The position numbers were made by a program, and so were the translations under genes. Shown here piece after piece: positions 57,056 through 64,000 of a stretch of DNA of 64,000 nucleotides (positions within the stretch are counted from its first letter, which is position 1; every line of letters starts with the position of its first letter). The DNA comes from Mesotaenium endlicherianum (lineage: Eukaryota > Streptophyta > Zygnematophyceae > Zygnematales > Mesotaeniaceae). The stretch is taken from positions 171,654 to 235,653 of the forward strand of contig WELA01009122.1 in NCBI GenBank assembly GCA_009602735.1, in the 5' to 3' direction. The notes beneath the pieces are model-generated. The model was not told the origin of the DNA, made no database searches, and was given only the letters and a program-made list of their open reading frames with translations.

Positions 57056-57647
57056 GGGCTGGTTTAGAGTGGCCGAAACTGAGCCATTCTATTTATTTTT
57101 TAAATGTACCCGCCTGTACCCGACGATACAGCGCGAGTTACTAGTTCAAAAGAATGGTCACGATTCGTGGTTTACAGTGCACTTACGCGGCTCGTTTTCT
57201 TTTCAATTATTTCACGTTCACAAATGAAATTTGACGAAAACTAAAATGAATAGGTCAAAACGCAAATGACCTCGAAAGGTCATTTGCGTATTCGGGAATC
57301 GCTGAGGATCTGCTCTCTTTCTCTTCCGGAGTCATTGGTCGTGCCAAGTACCCTGGCGTACACGTAAAAATCGACTCGTCAAACCTCTTCTACCAATATT
57401 TTCTTGGATGTGACCTATCCGTCCGCTAAAAAAGGAGATGCAAATCGCACCACTGGTAATAGGAGAATTTGACGGTCGATGGAGTAGTAGGGACTGTGCT
57501 CACTGTAAACCAAGAGTTGAAATTTGGTTGTATTTTTTTTTCCCGAATAAGTTTTTCACTATTGAGTTTCACAATATAGCGCCATAATCGGAACAGCGCG
57601 ATGAGCGGAATAGAATTTCGTCGCGAGTGCCCAGTCTAAACCGGGCC
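57056..57647. mobile_element. Tourist/Harbinger-like MITE with TTA duplication
   Basis: 592 bp with terminal inverted repeats GGGCTGGTTTAGAGTGG (57056-57072) and CCAGTCTAAACCGGGCC (57631-57647, inverse GGCCCGGTTTAGACTGG), 14 of 17 matching. TTA lies on both sides (57053-57055, 57648-57650). The GGGC-GGTTTAG terminus and TTA target are typical of PIF/Harbinger. It is non-coding. A perfect 13-bp inverted repeat lies inside at 57260-57289. Confidence 0.78.
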
Positions 57648-57650
57648 TTA

Positions 57651-59176
57651 CAATGTGTTGTACAAAGATTGGGAATAACTTCTACTTCGTGCGTATAACT
57701 GGGAATAGATGAAAATTTGTTTACGAACTCGAGGAATTTATCCCACTCTACAATTCAAGAAATCGACTACGAGGCTTCAGACTGCCTCAGACTCCGTGGA
57801 AGCGAGTCGACACCAAAGCACGGGGATATCTGTCTGACAGATGGCGTGTTCTGTAGCATGCTCAACCTCGTGCCTAACCTTTTCCTCGAATACAATTTGG
57901 CGACCTGACACATTAAGGGATGACATGGACTTTGTAATGAACGGTGCTGACGTCGACATTGCGCGCAAATGCCTTTCCTGAGGGTCCATGTGTACATCGA
58001 GTGCAATATCGTCCAAGGTATGGAATGGTTTGGGACAGTTCGGGAGACTTCGCTGGTTTTCTGCTCAATGTCAAGCACTGTGGTCCGGCCCAGTCCGGCC
58101 CATCGTCGTGCTATTCAAGGCAGTCAATTAAGAGCGTCAGCACACTCAAATTAAGGTGCACAAGAGTCTACTCTGACTGTCTGGTACTGGTTCTTGAAGC
58201 AGCTTCTTTACTCTTCTTTAGTGACCTTCATCAGTCGATCCCTTTAGATTGTTGGTTGTCGTGCTCAAGGCATTAGAAACTATACTGCTTGTGAAGAAAC
58301 TCCATGGAAATCAAGAACTGAATAAGCGGAAGTAGAAACAGTCGGCGAGGACTATCCAGCTCTAAGATCGGATTATTGTTTGGCAATTCACACCCTTTTA
58401 TTCCGCTCCTTCACACCCCGAATGCGACTTCTCTGAGGGACCTTGAAGCAGTTTTGCACCAGACGATGAGCTTTTTCAAGAAACTTCAGCCGGTAGCATA
58501 GAGACCAGGGAAAGTTATGTGGCAGGTATCTGGCGCAATGTGCAGGAGATGCAAGACCTATACACAGCTGGCCTTGCTGGCGTGCCTGGTGTTTACTAGA
58601 TCAACTGCTTCGTGGATAGGTGTGTGACGGCCACCTGTCGGGAGCCTGTCCCTGATTGCCGTACTTTTTTTCGAAGTGGGACGGCGATAGGAAAGTGAAT
58701 CGAAAAAGAACCAAAGAATTGGGGGGCCCCAAGTGAGAGATAAGGCTGGACAAGATACAGTAAGGGAAATAAGAGGTGAGGGGGCGGGGAACTGAGGACG
58801 AGAATAATATGCGGGGATATATACGGGTTTAAGATGGAGATGGGGGGGGAAGTTCTGATGAAGAAGGTCAGGCCAAAAGAGCTGCGGCCTACTTCCCCCC
58901 CTTCCACTTTTACTTGTCTCTCCTGTGGGGGAGCAGAGTGGAGGGGTCAAGATACTGGTTGCACCTTTGCAAGCAAGGAGCCCACCGCTATCTCTGATGC
59001 ACGCTTGTTGCAGAACGTAGTTGGGAGTGCTGGGACTTGGCCATGTGGGTGATTGTGCGCGTGAGCGTGAGCATGAGCACGAATATAGGAAGGTGCAAGG
59101 GGACGTTCGCAGATGGTTTCATGCTTGTGTGCCTCTAACGTGTGAGAGTGTGTGCTGTTCTGTGCCTCCGATGCAG
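57651..59176. other. Region upstream of the GT47 exon
   Basis: Several short frames are open, including minus 57777-58016 (79 codons, MDDIALDVHMDPQERHL...), but none matches a family I know. The missing first exon of the GT47 gene, with its membrane anchor, may lie here or in a distant exon; I could not identify it. Sequence becomes GC-richer from about 58830. Confidence 0.35.
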
Positions 59177-61062
59177 GTGCTGACGGCGCTGACAGCCAGG
59201 CTCCCACAGAAGTCCAACAGAGGAGCGCCAGGTGGCAGCAGGGGAGTTGGCCCACTGCCTGGCAACCTGGTGGAGCATCAGCAAGGGGCCAGCTGTCCGC
59301 AGAACCTGTGCCAGGAGCGATAGCACCGGAGAAAGAGAGTGGCTCGGCAAAGACGAAGCAGCTGCAAGGATCACGTGCCGGGGTGAACGGGCCTGACAAG
59401 TGGCGAGCAGGGAAGGCTCTGCAGCATGCCAGCCATGGGCCGGGGGGGACCGCTCAGCCCTCCAGGCTGGCCAGCGAGAGGTCTTCTGACGAGGAGCAGG
59501 GCCGCGCTGACAAGGACGTGGGCACCACGTGGGACGACAGCCGGGCGGCCACCTTGCGGGCGGCAAAAGCAGAGCGTCGGCAGGAGGCTCCTCTTCAATT
59601 GCCAAGATCATCATCGCCATCAGGGAGGGGTGCATTTCGGAAGCTGCTTCAGCAGCAGGACCAGGGTGCGGAGGAGGGGCCACAGGAGGAGGGAGGAGAA
59701 CGAGGAGAAGCAGGAGGAGGTGCGGAGGGGGGCACTGAGGACGAGTGCAAGGGGCGGTACATCTACATGTACGACCTGCCGCCCAAGTTCAACCAGGAGC
59801 TGCTGGACAACTGCCAGCACATCAACCTCTTCTTCTCGCGCTGCACCCACCTGTCCAACGACGCGCTCGGGCCCCTCATGTACTCTGTGGTGGACGGCTG
59901 CCCGCCAGGTGGCAGGTCTGACGGTCTGCCGCCCATCAAGGGCCTCGACCACGAGGTTGTTGCGGCGCCAGGTGGCGACGGTGACGTGGGGGGTTGCTGG
60001 CATGAGACTGGGCAGTTCACGCTAGAGGTGCTGGTGCACAACTACATGCGGGAGTATGCGTGCCTTACCAAGGACCCCGAGCGCGCGAGCGCCTTCTACC
60101 TGCCCTTCTATCCGGGCCTGGATGCGGAGAAGCACATCTTCGGCGGCGCCAGCCAGGCCACGGAGGACCGGCTGGGCGGCGAGCTGGCGGCGCTGCTGCG
60201 CGAGTCGCCCATGTGGCAGCGCCGCGGTGGGCGGGACCACTTCTTTGCGATGGGCCGGCTGACGTGGGATTTCCGCAAGGGCGTCGAGGGGTCGGGCTGG
60301 GGCGTCCCTCTGCTGGCGCACCCCGAGGTGAAGAGCACGCTGCGTATCACCATGGAGCGCGCCACCCACGACCCCCGCGAGTTTGCGGTGCCCTTCCCGA
60401 CGGCGTTTCACCCGCGCACGGACCGCCAGGTGGAGGCGTGGGTGGCCGCGGTGCGGGCGCGCGTGGGCCCGCGCGCGTGGCGCACGTCGTTTGTGGGCGG
60501 GCCCCGCGATAGCAAGCACGCCGTGGGCGGCATTAAGGAGGCTGCCATTCTGCGCACAGAGCTCATGCGGCAGTGCCACGTGGCAGGCTCTCCCGCCCAG
60601 TGCAACATGCTCGTGTGCTCCTCCTCCAGCAACTCTCCGTGCGAGCACCCCGCCGCTGTGCTGGAGGTCATGCTATCGTCGGACTTCTGCCTGCAGCCGC
60701 GCGGCGACAGCGCGACGCGGCGCTCGACGTTCGACTCGCTGGTGGCGGGGTGCATCCCCGTGTTCTTTGACCCCAGGACCGCGTACGAGCAGTACCTGTG
60801 GCATTTGCCGGCCGACCCCGACAGCTACTCCGTCTTCATCCCGGCGGAGGCGGTCGTGAACAAGTCCGCCAGCGTGGTGGCGGTGCTGGGCGGGTACTCG
60901 CGCGAGCGCATCGCGCGCATGCGCGAGACCATCCTGGGGCTCATCCCCGGGCTGCTCTACTCCAAGGGGCGGCTGCGCGCGCACGAGGACGCCATGGACA
61001 TCTCCGTGCGCATGCTCCTGCGCCACATCCGCCGCCTCAAGGACGGCCTGGAGAGGTGGTAG
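59177..61062 (+). CDS. GT47 exostosin-family glycosyltransferase, MUR3-like, 3' exon
   Basis: One uninterrupted frame ends at TAG 61060-61062. No ATG precedes the domain, and CCTCCGATGCAG at 59165-59176 looks like a splice acceptor, so I take this as the last exon. About 190 residues of low-complexity, Gln/Glu/Gly-rich stem come first. The exostosin domain then runs from GRYIYMYDLPPKFN (near 59755) through GRDHFFAMGRLTWDFR (near 60230) and FCLQPRGDSATRRSTFDS (near 60685), AGCIPVFFDP and WHLP...YSVFIP to about 61040. The order and motifs match plant MUR3-type enzymes, which add galactose to xyloglucan in the Golgi. The N-terminal membrane anchor is not in this exon. The exact sugar specificity cannot be told; other GT47 transferases share these motifs. 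Confidence 0.85.
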
Positions 61063-61761
61063 CGGCCGGCGCGCGCATGCGAGTCTGGACTGAGTTGGAA
61101 CAGCAGGGGGGGCCTTTTTTTTCTCAACAAGAAACTTGGGACAGGAATGCTAGCCGTTGGACCTATTCGCTTCTTATTGATGTTTCAAGGCCGGGCTTGG
61201 TACGTGCCGGAATTTGGGCACCACCTATGAAGTCCATTCAGTATCCATCACTTGGGTTCCTAGGCATGTGTATGCAAGTATGTGGTGAGGAAGCTCTCCG
61301 GCCATTGCAAGCTTTCTGCACCACTTACGATCCAATTGTTTGCAACCTACACGTCTCTTGTCCTCAACAGCAGTTTTTTTTGCGTTTCAGTATTTGTGCT
61401 TCTTGCACGCACGCTCATAATCAAGGGCCCCAACTTTCTAGGGCTCACTTTACATCCGCACTAGCTAGTGATGAGGTTGCCACTTGATGTTCATCTAAGT
61501 CAACCCTGAACAAGGAACGGTTTAAAAGATGCATGCAAGCGCTCGATTCATACTCCAGCATTTTGAACCAATGCACAAGTATAGGAACAAAATACGAGGT
61601 AGTACCGACAGCGCTTGCGGCCAGTACCCAACACCACAAAAAAAGACTTGCAATAGTAAGTATTCCAACATCCGAGTATAAAGTTGCGTCCTCACCAATG
61701 TTTGCAACTCCATGACATAAGTCCCACATGCTGGTACAGCTGCCTTTGCTTTTCCACATAC
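61063..61761. other. Convergent intergenic region
   Basis: Lies between the 3' ends of the GT47 gene (plus) and LpxB (minus) and should hold both 3' UTRs. No clear polyadenylation signal was singled out and no gene is seen. Confidence 0.4.
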
Positions 61762-61823
61762 TCAAAACATTTTACGCGAAAACTCTTCTAATATTGCATG
61801 TGCAGCTGCCATGCTAGGCCTAC
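61762..61823 (-). CDS. lpxB: LpxB candidate terminal exon
   Basis: On minus, TTGTGTAG/GT precedes codons reading RPSMAAAHAILEEF and a TGA stop at 61764-61762. The PSM-AA--IL pattern resembles the C-terminus of plant LpxB proteins. The exon starts with two bases of a split codon, so the exon before it must end in phase 1. A further exon is probable around 62255-62294 (acceptor TCTGAG, then ARLRAAVACKVEK), which continues the phase of the 62504-62611 exon but does not by itself match this one. Confidence 0.5.
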
Positions 61824-62503
61824 CTACACAAGGCCATTGATGAACTTCAGGTTTCCGCACGCCCGTGGCTCCGATTTGGTTGAAATCTCTTTCTTCTGAG
61901 TGGCAATGCGAGCAGGAAGCAGGCGCTGCGAGCGCCGGCAACACGCTTTTGCCGACGTCAAGCTGCGCATTTCGATGTCTCTTATCCAGCAGCAGTTTCC
62001 TGCACCAATGATTTAAAGTCAACATCAGCCCGTCGTATGTGAGATAACCAAAGATAAAAACCTGATCTTGCCAACCTCGCCGCATACTTGTTGCCGCACA
62101 ACTCTCACACAACAACACAAATTAGTAGGTGCCTAGAACGCCTGCTCCCAGTGGCCAGGTGACGAGGACAACAGCAGGAAAAACACGGCACCCAGGTCTG
62201 TTCTTTAGTACATGAACGTGTGCCAAAGCTCTTCGCTAACGACTTCCTCAAGACCTTCTCGACTTTGCACGCAACCGCAGCTCGAAGACGTGCCCTCAGA
62301 TGCTTTGGCACACAAGTAGCGCATGAGTAGTGCAGGAAGGGGACCACATGAATTTCTGCAACCTCAAAACCTTAACCTCACATGCTCAAAGCCTTAGCGA
62401 TACAAGCAGCAAAAGCACCAGCTCTAGCCTCCAGGTGTCTTGAACGAGGGAAAGGCAAACGATGGCCGGGGAGGGAGGAGGGCAAGAGGGGGGGCCCGCG
62501 CAC

Positions 62504-62611
62504 CTGAGCATGGCGGAGACGGCAGAGGGCGTGCATGCTTCGAACACCGCCTCCGGGATGGCCTCTCGGCCCTCCATGATATTTGGGAGTGACACGTGCT
62601 TCACTTGCGCC
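62504..62611 (-). CDS. lpxB: LpxB exon (lipid-A-disaccharide synthase), C-terminal part
   Basis: Bounded on minus by CCCAG (62616-62612) and a donor AG/GTGCGC at 62503. It encodes AQVKHVSLPNIMEGREAIPE, then AVFEACTP, the block that in LpxB follows the SGTA-containing helix (VKYVSLVN...VVPELLQ-CTP in other members). Joining to the exon at 63449-63567 completes a Trp codon across the intron and keeps the family spacing between ARR and VK-VSL exactly. The gene is known in plants as a nuclear gene of the lipid A-like pathway; LpxB transfers UDP-diacylglucosamine to lipid X. Confidence 0.82.
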
Positions 62612-62623
62612 CTGGGGTCATCG

Positions 62624-62706
62624 CGCGCACACACACACACACACCCACACTCAAGCACACGCCCACAAACCCACACACGCACACACGCACACACCCACAC
62701 ATCCAA
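62624..62706. repeat. (CA)n microsatellite in LpxB intron
   Basis: Imperfect CACACA/CACAAACC tract of about 80 bp just upstream (minus sense) of the 62504-62611 exon acceptor. Confidence 0.85.
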
Positions 62707-62711
62707 AACAG

Positions 62712-63448
62712 GAGTATTATCATTTGGAGGTTTAAGGCTTTGCTGGGCACGGGGGGGACGAGGGTGGCAGGGTTGGGAGTGGGGGGTGAAGGGGGGCAGG
62801 CAGAGATAGGCGCTAGCACAGGGGGAACGGAAGAGGTGAAGCCGTACGCACTCAAACTCGAGAGGGAATCCCAAATAAATGGGATCATGCATACATGCGG
62901 ATTCATTGACGTCAGAAGTTACATTTGCGTTCACACTTGGGTGAGACAGAACGAGGGGTCAGCCAGCCTGGTGGCCCCCAAAGCATGGGCATGCCCCTTG
63001 TGAAAAAAACTGGAATGCCAGTAGTGGACCTCGGGGTGCTAGGACACCTGGTGCGTCAGCGACGGCAGCGAGCCAGAGTTGCAAGCGAGGAGGAGACGAG
63101 CTGAAAAGAGGGATGCGAGGCCGAGGGCTGAGCTGGAGCGTTCACACGGAGCGTCCAAAGTGGACGTTAGAGAATGCAACTGGGACTTGAGAGTGAGCGT
63201 TGAGAATCGGCGATAGCGCCACATCGCCTACTGGTGGAACTTGTCAGCTTTCAAGAAGAGTTCTTGAACCAGAAAGGAGCCACAGATAGAGACTCAGGTA
63301 GTACAACAGCTCATGAGTAGGAGCCATGCGTGTGGTGAGGAAATTGTTTGACTTCTTCTCGGGTACCGAGGATGGGGATCAGAATGACATCAGCGTATAG
63401 GGTTTCAGGTCTTGAGCTCTGAGAGTGTTAGGTTCAGTAGGTGTGCAC
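62712..63448 (-). other. LpxB intron sequence
   Basis: Lies between the two confident exons, including the (CA)n tract at its 3' end. Contains GGGGG-rich (62750-62830) and unremarkable stretches; no other exon recognised. Confidence 0.55.
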
Positions 63449-63567
63449 CAGCGGCGAGCGAAGAACTGCGTGAGGGGGTGGGCCTTGTAGGCGACGGCGC
63501 AGGGCAGGCCCGCCAGCATGAGCTGGCACACGGCCGTGCCCGACACGCTCAGCGCCACGTCACACGC
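63449..63567 (-). CDS. lpxB: LpxB exon (lipid-A-disaccharide synthase), catalytic part
   Basis: Bounded on minus by CACAG (63572-63568) and a TG/GTGCAC donor (63449/63448). It encodes 39 codons: ACDVALSVSGTAVCQLMLAG, then LPCAVAYKAHPLTQFFARR. The pattern A-DVAL--SGTA--EL-LAG-P-VVAY---PLT---ARR is the best conserved part of LpxB, a GT-B fold transferase of family GT19. The usual Glu of TLEL-LAG is Gln here. Upstream exons must lie beyond the window because the gene reads leftwards. The exon is GC-rich, whereas the introns contain (CA)n tracts. Confidence 0.85.
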
Positions 63568-63597
63568 CTGTGTCCCCCATTCACACAATCGAGCAAA

Positions 63598-63681
63598 CCC
63601 ATACATACACGCACGCACACGGCCACACACCCACCCACCCACCCACACATATACACACACACATACACAGACACACATGCG
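63598..63681. repeat. (CA)n/(CCCA)n microsatellite
   Basis: CACACGGCC, CACCCACCCACC and CACACACATACACA runs about 20-110 bp upstream (minus sense) of the LpxB exon at 63449-63567, so within the preceding intron. Confidence 0.85.
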
Positions 63682-64000
63682 CGCATGCGTAGATGCAACA
63701 CAGGGTTTGATTTTGTGTATGCAACTATAGTGCTTGCCACCTGCCAGTGCCACTAGAATATAGCAAACGATCCCTCCTGAACGTTATGATCACCGATTCT
63801 GCCATTAGCACACTGACAAGATGCATAAGCCCACCTCTTTTCTCGCTTCTCACCACATCCAAATCACAGGTGTACATGTGCACATGGGTACCATACATAT
63901 ATATATATTCAGGTGCACAAAGACACGCAAGCCCACATGTATTACACACAGACCCTTGCAAACTATAAACGCGCTTCACGGGGAAGGAGGAAGGAGGGGG
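63682..64000 (-). other. Presumed LpxB intron up to the window edge
   Basis: No exon-like frame with LpxB motifs was found here. A TATATATATAT run lies at about 63896-63907. Confidence 0.4.

Noticed and set aside
57777-58016. Minus-strand 79-codon ORF as an exon
   Set aside because: Composition is protein-like but no family is recognised and no matching splice partners were found; kept only as a note in the upstream region.
60022-60648. Long minus and alternate-frame ORFs under the GT47 exon
   Set aside because: GC-rich coding DNA keeps other frames open; only the plus frame shows GT47 motifs.
62596-63003. ORFs through the CA tracts
   Set aside because: His/Thr and Val/Cys-rich frames are translations of (CA)n microsatellite and LpxB intron.
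1-64000. CRISPR arrays, operons, bacterial promoters or prophage
   Set aside because: No regularly spaced short repeats with unique spacers; gene structure, splice sites and LTR elements are eukaryotic.

Overview
This is a nuclear DNA window from a eukaryote, most likely a streptophyte (a charophyte-grade green alga or an early-diverging land plant). Two host genes at the right edge support this. One is a GT47 exostosin-family glycosyltransferase resembling plant MUR3-type xyloglucan galactosyltransferases. The other is a spliced, plant-type LpxB (lipid-A-disaccharide synthase) gene. Chromodomain-bearing Ty3/gypsy elements and initiator-Met-type primer binding sites fit the same picture. The species cannot be fixed from the sequence alone.

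About 57 kb of the 64 kb is layered transposable-element DNA. Region by region: (1) 1-4961, the 3' part of an intact-looking chromovirus polyprotein, followed by a second gag-like ORF fused by deletion to a chromodomain, and a probable LTR. (2) 5117-19696, a minus-strand Ty1/copia element interrupted by a truncated Ty3/gypsy element of family G1 (5117-7599), a full-length decayed G1 element (10181-17075) and a solo LTR of family G2 (17490-17992). (3) 19697-27614, solo LTRs of two further families, a piggyBac transposase tail, a solo G1 LTR with a perfect 5-bp target duplication, and a dispersed repeat (Z). (4) 27615-34292 and 49127-55806, two nearly identical full-length minus-strand G2 elements. 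Each has 503-bp LTRs, a perfect target-site duplication, intact gag and pol ORFs, and a -1 frameshift signal in the gag/pol overlap. (5) 34293-41479, mostly non-coding relics with more solo LTRs. (6) 41480-48757, a large LTR element (family Y) with no recognisable coding capacity, carrying an oppositely oriented solo LTR of its own family. (7) 55807-57650, relics, the second Z copy, and a Tourist/Harbinger-like MITE flanked by TTA. (8) 57651-64000, the GC-richer gene-bearing end, with the GT47 gene on plus, LpxB on minus, and (CA)n tracts in the LpxB introns.

Among the mobile elements, G2 gag and pol would work as a normal retrotransposon replication pair, Pol being made by frameshifting as a Gag-Pol fusion. 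The G1 and copia proteins are dead copies whose damage is rich in C-to-T/G-to-A changes. The two host genes are convergent and functionally independent (Golgi cell-wall polysaccharide versus organellar lipid A-like synthesis).
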